Under the pieces are notes generated by a model. The model ran no database searches, was not told the origin of the DNA, and worked only from the letters and a program-made list of their open reading frames with translations. 64,000 nt of DNA from Verrucomicrobiaceae bacterium UBA2429 (lineage in GTDB: Bacteria > Verrucomicrobiota > Verrucomicrobiia > Verrucomicrobiales > Verrucomicrobiaceae): positions 1-64,000 of the forward strand of contig DDQZ01000069.1 of the NCBI GenBank assembly GCA_002343505.1, in the 5' to 3' direction. How positions within the stretch are numbered: the stretch's first letter is position 1; every line of letters begins with the position of its first letter. This document shows positions 32,885 to 41,888 of the stretch, piece by piece. Both the position numbers and the translations under genes were made by a program.

Positions 32885-35290
32885 TCAACCGTGCATGACC
32901 AGGCCGCGGAAGGCGCTGCTGGCCATCATGGGCTGGAGGAGGTGGAGGGCGGCGCGGAGCTTGCCGGCGTTGGTGACGCGCGGGTTGTTGACCAGGAGCA
33001 CATCGGTGGCCAGCGGGGCCAGGGGTGCCACGTCGGCGAAGTTACGCAGCACGGGACCGGCGTCGAGGATGATCCAGTCCACCTGCTGGCGGGCGCGGTC
33101 TATCCAGGAGCGGTAGCCTTCAAGCAACTCGGTGGTGGCGTAGGCGGGGAGGTCGTGCGCGGGCAGGAGGAAGAGATGCGTGTTGCCGTAGCGGAGCGCC
33201 TCCATGTCATGCGCCCAGGAGCTGTGGCGGGCGCTGTGGGGGAACCACTCGTGCAGGGCGGGAGCCACGGGGTTGCACTCCAGCAGGAAAACGCTGCGCC
33301 CCTGGTGGCAGAAGGCGGCGGCGAGCGCGGCGGCGGAGAGTGTCTTGCCCTCGCCCGCCTCGGCGCTGGTGATGAGAATGACACCGCCGAGACCGCCGCG
33401 GCGCAAGGCGTGCATTTCGAGCGTGCTGGTGAGCTGCTGGAGAGCCCCCGCCGCGCCCTGGGGTTCGGGCTTTAAAATCTGGCCGAGGATGTGCTCCGGC
33501 CGTCCGCTGCCGAGCATGGGCAGGCGGGCCAGCACGGGGGTCTGGCCCACAGCGGGAATCATCAATGTCTCCCCCGCGCGCTGCTGCTGTGCGGGCGGCT
33601 GCATCACCGGAACTGGCGCGGGCGCATAAGCCTGCTGCGGCAAGGCGGCATGAACGGCCTGCTGCGGCAGCGGCCCGGTGGGCTGGAGCGGCATGTGCGG
33701 CACCTGCCGGGCGGAGGGGATGTGCGGTGAAGGCGAACCGCCCCGGCGCAGCGTTCCCAGAACATGGTCATTGAAAAGCCCCCAGCCAACGGGCAGGCCG
33801 ATGAAGCAGACGCCGAAAAGGAAAAGGCTGGCGAGGGCGGCCACGGGCTTGTTCGGCTTCACGGGTTTGTTCGGCGGCGCGGCCACGTCGGAGAGGGCCA
33901 GAGCGCCGCTGTCGGTGAACTGGCCGGTGACGGTGGCCTGATTGAGGCGCAGGACGATTTTTTGATAAAGCTCGCGATCCATGGCCACCTGGTCGCGCAG
34001 GAGGTTCTGCTGGATGTTCTTGCCGCTTTGCTCCAGGGACTGGCTGCGGGAGGTGTTCATCTCGTTCTGATAGTCGGCCACCTGGCGCTCCATGTTCGTG
34101 ACCTCGGACTGGGCCTGGGCAACGACGGCGTCCACGGAGCGGTCGAGGGCCATTTTGAGGGTCTCGATCTCGTTGGCCAGCGCGATCATCATGGGGTGGC
34201 GGCGACCGCACATGGGCTCGAGGGCTTTGCGCTGGGCGATCTTGGCGTCGAGTTCCTTGCGGTTGTAGGCCACCTCGGCGTTGTCGGCCACCACGCGCAC
34301 CTCCATGAGGTCGCGCCCGGCCTGCTGGGCGGACTGGATGTTGCGCAGGTCGCTCTGGGCCTTGAACAAGCGCACCTGGGCGTCGGTGATGGCGTTGGTG
34401 AAGAGGCGCACGCGCTCGCCGGCCACGTCTTTGACCTCGCTGTCCTGGAGCAGGTTTTCTGACTTGCGGTATTCGGCCAGCTTTGCCTCGCTCTCCTGGA
34501 GTCGCTGGCGCAGCTCGGCGGCTTTTTCCTCCAGGTAGGTGCGGGCACTGTCCATCTGGGAGCCTTCCTGCTGGCCGAAGAAGCCCATGTATTCCGTGGC
34601 ATAGGCATTGGCGATCCGCGCGGCCATGCCTGGGTCTGGATGGCGCACGAGCACGCGCAGGATGTGGGAGTCTTTTTGCGGCTCCACGCGCACACGGGCG
34701 CTCATGCCGTCCATGAAGGTCTCGCGCGGCGGGGATGGAATGCCGGGTTTGTAAAGGCCGAGGAGTTTGAGAAGCTGGTCTTTGCGGCCGACCTGGGTGG
34801 ACTCGACTTCAATAAATCGCGCGCGGTCGGCCTCGGGGAAGCGGTCGTGAAAGTATTCGAGATACTTGCGGGACTTGATCTCGGTGAGGTGGTTGTTGAT
34901 GAGCTGGGGGGCGCTGAGTTCGGTGACGCTCTGGCGGCCCATCTCGTTAAAGTTAAAGACGTTCGTGTCCTGGAGGCGGAGACGCAGCTTGGCCTCGGCC
35001 TCATAAATGGGCGTGCCCATGCCCAGGGCGTAAAAGGCCAGGGCGGCAAGCGCCAACCCCGCCAGGAAACCCAGCCAGCCGAAGCGGCGCATGTAACCGA
35101 CGAGGTCCGCCAGATTGATGAACGACTCGGTGAACTGCGGCGGCGGCGTGGCCAGATAGGGACTCGCATCCACCTGCGGCAGGTAGGCGGCGGGCAGGCC
35201 GGCCGGGGCCATGGGCACGAGACTGCGCCCCGTCTGGCCGGGGTGGCCGGGCGGCTGGCGCAGGGTGTCGAGCGGGAGGTGGAGGGCCAT
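32885..35290 (-). CDS. Polysaccharide co-polymerase with Wzc-like ATPase domain
   Basis: An 801-residue protein. Residues about 52 to 130 and a helix near 480 to 500 are the membrane parts of the Wzz/GumC family, enclosing a long periplasmic coiled coil (about 180 to 450). The C-terminal domain (635 to 801) is related to BY-kinases: Walker A SAEAGEGKT with K649 and Walker B DWIILDAG near residue 740. The Walker A' segment reads VFLLECNP instead of the usual LLIDxDxR, and there is no C-terminal Tyr cluster, so it may bind ATP but lack tyrosine kinase activity. It is the last gene of the envelope-polysaccharide operon. Confidence 0.88.
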   Translation of the reverse strand: MALHLPLDTLRQPPGHPGQTGRSLVPMAPAGLPAAYLPQVDASPYLATPPPQFTESFINLADLVGYMRRFGWLGFLAGLALAALAFYALGMGTPIYEAEAKLRLRLQDTNVFNFNEMGRQSVTELSAPQLINNHLTEIKSRKYLEYFHDRFPEADRARFIEVESTQVGRKDQLLKLLGLYKPGIPSPPRETFMDGMSARVRVEPQKDSHILRVLVRHPDPGMAARIANAYATEYMGFFGQQEGSQMDSARTYLEEKAAELRQRLQESEAKLAEYRKSENLLQDSEVKDVAGERVRLFTNAITDAQVRLFKAQSDLRNIQSAQQAGRDLMEVRVVADNAEVAYNRKELDAKIAQRKALEPMCGRRHPMMIALANEIETLKMALDRSVDAVVAQAQSEVTNMERQVADYQNEMNTSRSQSLEQSGKNIQQNLLRDQVAMDRELYQKIVLRLNQATVTGQFTDSGALALSDVAAPPNKPVKPNKPVAALASLFLFGVCFIGLPVGWGLFNDHVLGTLRRGGSPSPHIPSARQVPHMPLQPTGPLPQQAVHAALPQQAYAPAPVPVMQPPAQQQRAGETLMIPAVGQTPVLARLPMLGSGRPEHILGQILKPEPQGAAGALQQLTSTLEMHALRRGGLGGVILITSAEAGEGKTLSAAALAAAFCHQGRSVFLLECNPVAPALHEWFPHSARHSSWAHDMEALRYGNTHLFLLPAHDLPAYATTELLEGYRSWIDRARQQVDWIILDAGPVLRNFADVAPLAPLATDVLLVNNPRVTNAGKLRAALHLLQPMMASSAFRGLVMHG

Positions 35291-35314
35291 GAACAGGAGG
35301 AAAGGTGCCTAACA

Positions 35315-36604
35315 TCATGCACCGGCCGCGACTCGGCAAGGCGTGGTGGCGGGAGTTTGCGTGGCGGTGGTCTCTTGGTGTTGGAGTTCAGGCTTTAGCC
35401 TGTCTGGTAGCGTCTCGCAGCCTGAAAGCTGAACTCCAACAGAAGAGGCGGGCAGGCCCATGGCACGCAGGATGATGTCGTTGACGAAATTGACATCGAA
35501 GACCTCGGCGGCCAGACGGCGGCTGGCGCGGCCCATCCGCGGAATGAGGGTGGGGTCTTCCAGCAGGCGCTCCATGGCGCGGACCACGGCATCCACGTCG
35601 CGCACGGGTACAAGGCAGCCGTTTTCCCCCCAGCCGTCAGGCCCCGCGCCGCGCACGCACTCGCGCGCGCCGACGGAGTCGGTGGTGATGACGGGCCTTC
35701 CGGTGGCCAGAGCCTCCAGTGTGGCGTGCGGCACGCCTTCGCGATACCAGGTGGGCAGGCAAAAGACATGCATCGTCTCCAGCAGCGCGGCCACATCCCG
35801 CACCATGCCGTGGTGGGTGAGCGTGCCCTCGGCCACCCATTGGGCAACCTCCGCCTCCCCGACGCGGTTGGGGTTCGGGTCAAAGGGCCCCACGAGGTGG
35901 AACTCGGCCTGCGGGAAGCGCGCCAGCACCCTCCGCGCCGCCTCGGCAAAGATGCGCACGCCTTTGCTGATGAGCAGCCGGCTGACGAGCACGAAGCGCG
36001 CGCGCCCGGCGGCTAGCGCGGCATCGTTTTCCATGGGCCGGTGTGGATACTCCTCCAAGTTCACGCCGGAGCCTGCGGTGACATGCACGGGCACGCCGGC
36101 GGGCAGCAGGCGCAGCTCCTCGAAGAGGCGCGCATCGTCCCGGTTCTGCATGAAAATGACATCCGCGCGGCGCAGGGCGAAGCGGTGCAGCGCCTTCGAG
36201 ATCCACTGCACCACGGCCTGCTTCAGGGTCTCCGGTTTGACAAAGGTGAAGCCCAGCCCGGGCAGCAGCGCATACACACGCGGCACGCCGGCAAGACGCG
36301 CGACGACACAGCCATAGACGACGGATTTGATGGTGTAGGCGAAGAGGGCGTCGGGCCGCTCCTTTCTGAAGAGACGGAACATGTCCAGCCAGGTGATCCA
36401 GTCTTTGGCCGGGTTCACCCGGCTGCGCACCATGCGGATGGGTTCGTGGCGTCCGCCCGCCGCCTCGACATAGGCGCGCACATGCGGGTAGTCCTCGGCG
36501 GCGGAGGTGACGACCTGGCAGCCCGCGCGGGCGAAGGCGCGGATGAGGTCGCCGCGGTGATAGACGAGCGTGTTGGCATCGGCGGTGAGGACGAGCACTT
36601 TCAT
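35315..36604 (-). CDS. Glycosyltransferase family 4, repeat-extended C-terminus
   Basis: A 429-residue GT-B enzyme. The N-terminal domain starts KVLVLTADANTLVYHRGDLI; the C-terminal nucleotide-sugar domain shows VLVSRLLISKGVRIFAEAA, VGPFDPNPN and the donor motif YREGVPHATLEALATGRPVITTD split in the usual way (E at the EX7E site). Residues after about 385 are unlike the family: they are translated from a palindromic repeat at 35379-35441. Its ATG overlaps the DUF4091 gene stop (ATGA). It probably adds a sugar to the polymer exported with the Wzc-like protein. Confidence 0.88.
   Translation of the reverse strand: MKVLVLTADANTLVYHRGDLIRAFARAGCQVVTSAAEDYPHVRAYVEAAGGRHEPIRMVRSRVNPAKDWITWLDMFRLFRKERPDALFAYTIKSVVYGCVVARLAGVPRVYALLPGLGFTFVKPETLKQAVVQWISKALHRFALRRADVIFMQNRDDARLFEELRLLPAGVPVHVTAGSGVNLEEYPHRPMENDAALAAGRARFVLVSRLLISKGVRIFAEAARRVLARFPQAEFHLVGPFDPNPNRVGEAEVAQWVAEGTLTHHGMVRDVAALLETMHVFCLPTWYREGVPHATLEALATGRPVITTDSVGARECVRGAGPDGWGENGCLVPVRDVDAVVRAMERLLEDPTLIPRMGRASRRLAAEVFDVNFVNDIILRAMGLPASSVGVQLSGCETLPDRLKPELQHQETTATQTPATTPCRVAAGA
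35379..35441. repeat. Palindromic repeat forming the C-terminal codons of the GT4 gene
   Basis: TGTTGGAGTTCAGGCTTTAGCCTG (35379-35402, given here as the left arm) is near-complementary to the right arm ending GAACTCCAACA at 35441. The arms are 24 bp with a few mismatches and a 15-bp centre. The element lies inside the glycosyltransferase frame and supplies about 21 of its last residues. It resembles interspersed palindromes of the GGAGTTCAGGCT...AGCCTGAACTCC type. Confidence 0.85.
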
Positions 36605-38316
36605 GAGCGGCCTCCTTTCCTCACGATGAGGTCGGCCAGCTTGCGCCGCGCTTCGAAGAGCTTGTCCATGCGATCCTCCCAGTCGCCAAAGCCGCGCGCG
36701 AAGGTGTCGGCGAGCAGTTGGGCCTCATTGCACAGGCCGAGGTCGCGGGCCAGCATGAGGTAATCGTAGTCCTCGGTCATCTCGCGCAGCCACTTGAGGC
36801 GCACGCTGGCCACGGGCATGTGGCGGCCGTGGCGCTCGCGGGTGGCGGGGTAGATGTAGCTGCCGTCGCCATTGTAGCTGCCGGCCTCGGGGTGGAGAAA
36901 ATTCCCCGCGTCAGCCCACACATCCACGCCCGGCTCGGCGTGCAGCGTGTCCCAGTAGCAAAAGCCGGTGATGCCATGCAGCGGCATGACCCAGGCGGGA
37001 ATTCGGTGGTTCATGGCCGGGAAGTCGAGGCACCACACGGGCGGGTTCGACTCGCGCAGCACCTCCGGTTTGCAGTGCGCCCGCTCCCACGCGTCCGGCA
37101 TCTGCACGAGCGCCGCGTAGCACCAGACCTCGTCGCCGGCCTTGACGCGGCGCTCGATGTCGCGCTTCCCGTCAGGCGCCTCCATGTCCTGCCACACGGA
37201 GCTGATATGCGGCACCCAGATGTCCACGCTGCCGTCGAGCCTGCCCCACCAGGGATCATCGGGAGTGGGCTGCTCGGTGATGAGCAGGGGCAGGCGCACG
37301 CCGTGCTTGTGCTCCGCCTCGTTGAAGAAGTCCCCCCAGCGCCGCACCATCGCGTAATCATCGGCGCTGTTCGGCTCGTCGAGGTCGCTGTGGATGACGT
37401 AGCCGCGCGCTTCGCAGCGCAGCTTTTTCACCACCTTCATCCAGGTGGCCGCGTAGAGCTGCGCCGCCTCCCGGTCCGCGCCGAGCGGGTCGGCGAAGGG
37501 CCACTGCGACCAGATGGGCAGGCTGATGGTGCTGGCGTGGCGGTGCAGCAGGTGCTTGCGCAGCGCCATCTCCACCGCGGTCTCGTCGAGCCTGCCGGTG
37601 CGGTGGTCGGGGAAGGTGGGGTGGATGGTGTCTATGCTCAGCCGGTGCCTGGCGAGCAGGTCGTGGTACTCCTCCAGCAGCGCGGCCAGCTCCGGCGCGG
37701 GCGGCTCCTGCTGGCGGTCAAAGCCATGCGCCTCGGCGATGCGCCGCCACACGGTCATGATGGAACTGCGCAAGCGCGGCACGGTGGGCATGTCAAAGTC
37801 CAGCACCGCGAGGCTGAGCGGGTGGGTGAGGACCTCCGCGCCGTCCTTCCGCACGCGGATGCCGCCGCTGTGCGCTCCCGGCTGCGCGGTGTAGGGTACA
37901 TGCAGGTCCACCCAGAAGGGCTGGTTCACATTTTCCGTGTCCTGGGGCAGTTCCTGCCAGGGGAAGTCCTGCGGCACCAGCGCGTCCGCGTGCTCGCTGG
38001 GCGGCATGGGGGACATCGGCGTGGGCTTGGAGACCCGCACATAATGCGCGCGCAGCACTTCCGGTTCGGCAATGACCGACTTCTCCCCCGCCGTGAGCGC
38101 CGTCACCTCCACAGTGACACCCTTCAACTCCGCCGCCGCGCCGCTGAGCACCACCTGCACCGGCTCCCACTCGCCGCGCGCGGCGCGCAAATCCGGCGTC
38201 TGCTCCGCCATCGCCCCGCTGCGTGGCACGCGCGTCATGCCATCCACGAGGCGGAGGGAGAGGGCAGCGTGCCCCTGGCCGAAAAGCAGGGCAAGGCATG
38301 GAATGAGCCTCATCAT
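36601..38316 (-). CDS. DUF4091 exported protein (glycoside hydrolase-like)
   Basis: A 571-residue exported protein with a signal peptide (MMRLIPCLALLFGQGHA). The N-terminal part is beta-rich (LVDGMTRVPRSGAMAEQTPD, ARGEWEPVQVVLSG). The C-terminal half matches the GH123/DUF4091 barrel: YVIHSDLDEPNSADDY with a D-E pair typical of the active site, YWDTLHAEPGVDVWAD and RLKWLREMTEDYDYLMLARD. It may hydrolyse N-acetylhexosamine polymers or the nascent exopolysaccharide. It overlaps both neighbours by ATGA, so it belongs to the polysaccharide operon. Confidence 0.87.
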   Translation of the reverse strand: MMRLIPCLALLFGQGHAALSLRLVDGMTRVPRSGAMAEQTPDLRAARGEWEPVQVVLSGAAAELKGVTVEVTALTAGEKSVIAEPEVLRAHYVRVSKPTPMSPMPPSEHADALVPQDFPWQELPQDTENVNQPFWVDLHVPYTAQPGAHSGGIRVRKDGAEVLTHPLSLAVLDFDMPTVPRLRSSIMTVWRRIAEAHGFDRQQEPPAPELAALLEEYHDLLARHRLSIDTIHPTFPDHRTGRLDETAVEMALRKHLLHRHASTISLPIWSQWPFADPLGADREAAQLYAATWMKVVKKLRCEARGYVIHSDLDEPNSADDYAMVRRWGDFFNEAEHKHGVRLPLLITEQPTPDDPWWGRLDGSVDIWVPHISSVWQDMEAPDGKRDIERRVKAGDEVWCYAALVQMPDAWERAHCKPEVLRESNPPVWCLDFPAMNHRIPAWVMPLHGITGFCYWDTLHAEPGVDVWADAGNFLHPEAGSYNGDGSYIYPATRERHGRHMPVASVRLKWLREMTEDYDYLMLARDLGLCNEAQLLADTFARGFGDWEDRMDKLFEARRKLADLIVRKGGRS

Positions 38317-39671
38317 CCCGCGATCACCTCCTCATAAATCCGCTCGTAAGCCCGCGCCGCGGTGGCAATGTCGAAACGCTCCACGGCGCGCTCGTGCAGC
38401 GCCCGCGCGTCACGCGGCGCGGCCAGCACCTCCTCCCAGGCGCGGGCGAGCGCCTCGGCATCTCCCGCCGGCACCACGCAGCCCGCCTTTTCGATCAGCC
38501 GCGCGCAGTCGCCCACGTCCGTGGTCACGCAGGGCGTGCCGCAGGAGAGCGCCTCAATGACCGTCATCGGGCATGCCTCCGTGCGCGAGGAGAGGGAAAA
38601 GACATCCAGCGCCGGATACACCTTCTCCGGCTCGTGCGAGAAGGGCGTGAAGTGAACCTGCGCGCGCCGGGGCATGATCGAGAGCGCGGCGCGCGCGGCA
38701 TCGTCCAGTTCCTGCTCGCCCAGACCGCAGAGCCAGAAGTGCGTCTCCGGCCGGCGGGTCTGGAGCAGAGCGGCGGCGCGCAGCCAGGTGGGCAGGTCCT
38801 TCATCTCATGGAAGCGGCCCACGAAGCCTACCACCGGCGCGTCCGCCGGCAGCAGCATGCGCCTCCGCGTCTCCGCACGGATTTCCTCCGAGGGGCCGAA
38901 GCGCCGCGTCAGGATGCCGTTCGGCACCCACTCCAGGCTCGCGCGCGGATAACCCCAGGCCGTGTGCTCCTCCAGCGCCGCCGCCGAGCAGGACACGACC
39001 CGCGCCGGCACCACATGCGAGGACGCGCCCAGCAGCCAGCGGAAGACGCGCATCTTGAAGTCCGAGTCCCCCGGATTCCGGTGGATCTCCCGGCAGTGAA
39101 CCCCCCACACCACATGCCTCACCCCCGCCAGGCGCGCGCACCAGCCGCCGATGAAGTCCGCGTGGTGCATCCAGGTCTGCACCACATCTGGCCGCGTCTG
39201 CCGCAGCAGGCGCGTCAGGCCGGAAAGCGCGGCCTTGCACAGAAAAGCCGGCGCGCCCAGGTCATGCACCTCCACACCCGCGTCACGCAGCCGGGAGATT
39301 GTCTCCGGCCAGGCCGAGCCATTCACCACCACCACGATGCGCCGCCAGCGCGCCCCATCCATGGCCAGCACCAGGTTCACCAGCATCGCCTCCGCGCCTC
39401 CGCCGCCAATGGACGGCGTGAAATGCAGCACCGTCCGCCGACCCGCTCCCGCCGCCTGCGAGGTCGTCTCCCCGGCCGGCATGTCGTAGGCCGGGTGTGG
39501 CGACAGCCCGCCCGGCTTTGTGGACGCGCGCTCAAGCCGGAACTCCCCGCTGCCGCAAGCCGGGCGGTCCGGCGGCGGGAGTTGCGCGACGGGTGCTGAT
39601 GCGTTTCCCGCCGGACACACCCGGCCTACGACCGCTCCGCGCCCGATCACCGGTCTTATCATGTGATTCAT
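38313..39671 (-). CDS. Glycosyltransferase family 4, repeat in its 5' codons
   Basis: A 452-residue reading frame. From about residue 80 it is a normal GT4: TVLHFTPSIGGGGAEAMLVN, WVPNGILTRRFG, VVGFVGRFHEMKDLPTWLRAA and SSRTEACPMTVIEALSCGTP with the EX7E donor site. The ATG at 39671 overlaps the deacetylase stop (ATGA), as at every other junction of this operon, so it is taken as the original start. The next 150 bp (50 codons, 39483-39632) are a palindromic repeat that stays in frame. Translation could also start at 39482 (MPAGETTSQ), giving 389 residues and a normal-sized enzyme. Confidence 0.82.
   Translation of the reverse strand: MNHMIRPVIGRGAVVGRVCPAGNASAPVAQLPPPDRPACGSGEFRLERASTKPGGLSPHPAYDMPAGETTSQAAGAGRRTVLHFTPSIGGGGAEAMLVNLVLAMDGARWRRIVVVVNGSAWPETISRLRDAGVEVHDLGAPAFLCKAALSGLTRLLRQTRPDVVQTWMHHADFIGGWCARLAGVRHVVWGVHCREIHRNPGDSDFKMRVFRWLLGASSHVVPARVVSCSAAALEEHTAWGYPRASLEWVPNGILTRRFGPSEEIRAETRRRMLLPADAPVVGFVGRFHEMKDLPTWLRAAALLQTRRPETHFWLCGLGEQELDDAARAALSIMPRRAQVHFTPFSHEPEKVYPALDVFSLSSRTEACPMTVIEALSCGTPCVTTDVGDCARLIEKAGCVVPAGDAEALARAWEEVLAAPRDARALHERAVERFDIATAARAYERIYEEVIAG
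39483..39632. repeat. 150-bp palindromic element inside a GT gene
   Basis: Perfect 17-bp inverted ends, GTCGTAGGCCGGGTGTG (39483-39499) and CACACCCGGCCTACGAC (39616-39632), enclose a GC-rich centre with further short inverted pieces (CAAGCCGG, CCGGCTTTG). The length is exactly 150 bp, so the glycosyltransferase frame is kept through it. Confidence 0.85.
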
Positions 39672-40663
39672 CCCGGCCCTCCTTTCGCCTTCCAGACGCG
39701 CACCAGCTCGAACGCGCCCGACGCCGTCGCCTCCGTCTCCCACACCGACACCGGCGCGCCATAGCGCGGGATCTTCAACGGGTGGCACGACGCCTTCACC
39801 CGGCCCGGCGTCATGGTAAAGGCATGCTCAAAGCCCGCCGCCGCCAGCTCCGCGAGCGTGGTCTTGTCAAAGTCCGCCGGGTAGCCGTTCGGGATGCCGA
39901 ACAGCCGCGGCCGCCGCCCCAGCTCCGCCTCCATCCGGTCCCGGCATTTCACGATCTCCTCCCGCTGCCGCTCCACCGTGCAGCGGGAGAGGATGGGGTG
40001 CGTGTGCGTGTGCCCGCCGAACTCCACCAAGCCCCCCGCCCGCATCTCCCGCGCCTGCTGCCATGTCAGCGGCCGCAGCACCTCCGGCAGCTCCCCCAGC
40101 CCGCCCGCCTCACTCACCAGCCCCGCGACCTCGGCGCGCATCTGCTCCTCCGGCAGCGTCTTCAGCCGCCTCAGCGCGCGCACCAGCCGCCGCGTGCTGG
40201 CTCCCTGGCATGTCATCGCCAGATCCGCCTCGTGGAACCAAAGCGGCCTCCCCTCATCCAGGAATCCCGTGCTCAGGAAAATCGTCGCCGGCAGGCCGAA
40301 CTCCTTCAGCACGGGCAAAGCCAGCTCGTAGTTCGAGGCATAGCCGTCGTCGAAATTGAGCGCCACCGCGTGCTCCGGCAGCGACTGTCCCTGGCTCACC
40401 TTCCGGGCCATCTCCGAGAGAGGCATCACATGGTACCGCATGGCGAGACGGGCGCATATTTGACGAAAAAGATCCACCGGCAGATGCAACCCGCTGTCCA
40501 GCACCCCCGGAGGCGAGTCCGCGCGCCGCAGGCCGTGAAAAGTAAGGATGCAGCCCTGCCCGGCAAAATGTCCGCGCGCAAAGCCCGCCAGCCCGCACAG
40601 TACGAGAAGGGCGGATTTTGCAGTCTGGCCGAGGGTTGAGAGATCGCGAGGCAGATACTTCAC
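39668..40663 (-). CDS. Polysaccharide deacetylase (NodB-like)
   Basis: A 331-residue carbohydrate esterase 4 protein. The catalytic motif NFDDGYASN holds D105 and D106 (base and metal ligand). The second motif HTHTHP provides the two metal-binding His. The third motif region is RPRLFGIPNGYPADFD. An N-terminal hydrophobic stretch (ALLVLCGLAGFARG) may anchor it. It removes acetyl groups from sugars of the cell-surface polymer. The start is a GTG at 40663. It leads the operon of ATGA-coupled genes that runs to the Wzc-like protein. An AT-rich island at 40664-40695 separates it from the divergent aldolase gene and is the likely promoter region. Confidence 0.9.
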   Translation of the reverse strand: MKYLPRDLSTLGQTAKSALLVLCGLAGFARGHFAGQGCILTFHGLRRADSPPGVLDSGLHLPVDLFRQICARLAMRYHVMPLSEMARKVSQGQSLPEHAVALNFDDGYASNYELALPVLKEFGLPATIFLSTGFLDEGRPLWFHEADLAMTCQGASTRRLVRALRRLKTLPEEQMRAEVAGLVSEAGGLGELPEVLRPLTWQQAREMRAGGLVEFGGHTHTHPILSRCTVERQREEIVKCRDRMEAELGRRPRLFGIPNGYPADFDKTTLAELAAAGFEHAFTMTPGRVKASCHPLKIPRYGAPVSVWETEATASGAFELVRVWKAKGGPG

Positions 40664-40754
40664 ATCTTTATAATTTCAATAAATTGCCATAATCAGGCCC
40701 CCATTGCAAAGCCTTCTCTTGCCAAAGTGCCATTTCGAACGACTCAACGCCGTC

Positions 40755-41543
40755 ATGCCCGTCCGCCCCAGCCAAGTCATGCGTCTCGTCCATGAAAACC
40801 AGCCCGCCCACGGTGTCGCGGTCAGGCTGATGGACACGATTGTGCCGGAATTCGTCTCCATGATCGGCTTTGACGCCATCTGGCTCGATCTGGAGCACCA
40901 TCACCTCAGCGTGGAAAAAGCTGCTGAAATGATCCGTGCCGCGCGTGCCGGCGGCCCGGCAGACGTGGTGGCCCGCCCAGGCAAAGGCGAGTTCACCCGC
41001 ATGGCCCGTCTGCTGGAGGCGGGAACCAAAGGCATCATGTACCCACGCTGCGAATCCGCCGCCGAGGCCGCAGAAGTGGTGCGCTGGGCCAAATTTCCCC
41101 CGCTCGGCGAGCGCGGTCTGGACGGCGCCGCCGCCGACAACCCCTACCGCCTCACCCCCGTGGCCGACTACCTCCGCCAGGCGAACCAGGAGACCTTCCT
41201 CATCGCCCAAATCGAAAGCCCCGGCGCTCTCGACCAGGCCGCCGCCATCGCCGCTGTGCCGGGCATTGATTTTCTCATGCTCGGCCCCGGCGACTTCAGT
41301 GCCAGCATCGGCGCGCCCGGACAGATGAACCATCCCGGCGTGGTGGCCGCCCATGAGCGAGTCCGCGCCGCCGCGCATGGCGCTGGCAAGCACTGGGCCG
41401 TCACCTGTTTCGACATGGCCCATGCTGGGGAATGCCTCTCCAAGGGCGCCAGGCTCCTGTTCCACGGTTCGGACTGGCGTCTCGTCAACAACGGCCTGCA
41501 GCAGCTCGTCCAGCAAGCGCGCGGACTCGGCGCGGGCGGTTGA
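40755..41543 (+). CDS. HpcH/HpaI family aldolase
   Basis: A 262-residue class II pyruvate aldolase-like enzyme. It shows GFDAIWLDLEHHHLS at the strand with the catalytic base region, the metal-binding Glu and Asp in AQIESPGALDQ and MLGPGDFSASIG, and the R in VARPGKGEFTRM. The family cleaves 2-keto-3-deoxy sugar acids or 4-hydroxy-2-oxo acids to pyruvate and an aldehyde. The exact substrate is open. Start MPVRPSQVMRLV at 40755 is chosen; upstream in-frame codons look non-coding. It is divergent from the deacetylase. Confidence 0.87.
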   Translation: MPVRPSQVMRLVHENQPAHGVAVRLMDTIVPEFVSMIGFDAIWLDLEHHHLSVEKAAEMIRAARAGGPADVVARPGKGEFTRMARLLEAGTKGIMYPRCESAAEAAEVVRWAKFPPLGERGLDGAAADNPYRLTPVADYLRQANQETFLIAQIESPGALDQAAAIAAVPGIDFLMLGPGDFSASIGAPGQMNHPGVVAAHERVRAAAHGAGKHWAVTCFDMAHAGECLSKGARLLFHGSDWRLVNNGLQQLVQQARGLGAGG

Positions 41544-41558
41544 GAGCGGCGCCGTCCG

Positions 41559-41876
41559 TCACGAGAACTTCACATCCTTGCGCGGCTCCATCTCGAAAGC
41601 CTCGGCCTCCTGCTCGGCCACGTTCGGCTTGAGCACCTCCTCGCGGTATTTGATGTAATGCGGATCGTCCTGGCAGATGGCCAGCTTGTCCATGCTCTCG
41701 ACCTCCAGATAGACGAACCATTCAAAGGAGTCGCTCGGGTTGACTCGCTTCCCCGTCTTCACCGCCAGCACCTCCGGGATGCGCAGCAGGGAAACCCGGG
41801 TGCGGGACATCATGTCCTCCAGCTTTTCCGGCGTGACCTCCGGCCTGAGCTTGTAGAGACTGATGAAGGCGATCAT
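41559..41876 (-). CDS. Small Dabb-like alpha/beta barrel protein
   Basis: A 105-residue protein of the ferredoxin-like dimer class: IAFISLYKLRPEVTPEKLED, PEVLAVKTGKRVNPSDSFEWFVYLEVES and DDPHYIKYREEVLKPNV. The last motif and the K-x-G strand match the stress-responsive Dabb domain. The biochemical role is unknown. It follows nuoA by 12 bp on the same strand. Confidence 0.8.
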   Translation of the reverse strand: MIAFISLYKLRPEVTPEKLEDMMSRTRVSLLRIPEVLAVKTGKRVNPSDSFEWFVYLEVESMDKLAICQDDPHYIKYREEVLKPNVAEQEAEAFEMEPRKDVKFS

Positions 41877-41888
41877 GCGTGCCGCCGG

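Noticed and set aside
31108-32898. A 596-residue + strand frame opposite the K+ channel
   Set aside because: No motif; the minus strand contains an intact pore filter and two RCK domains.
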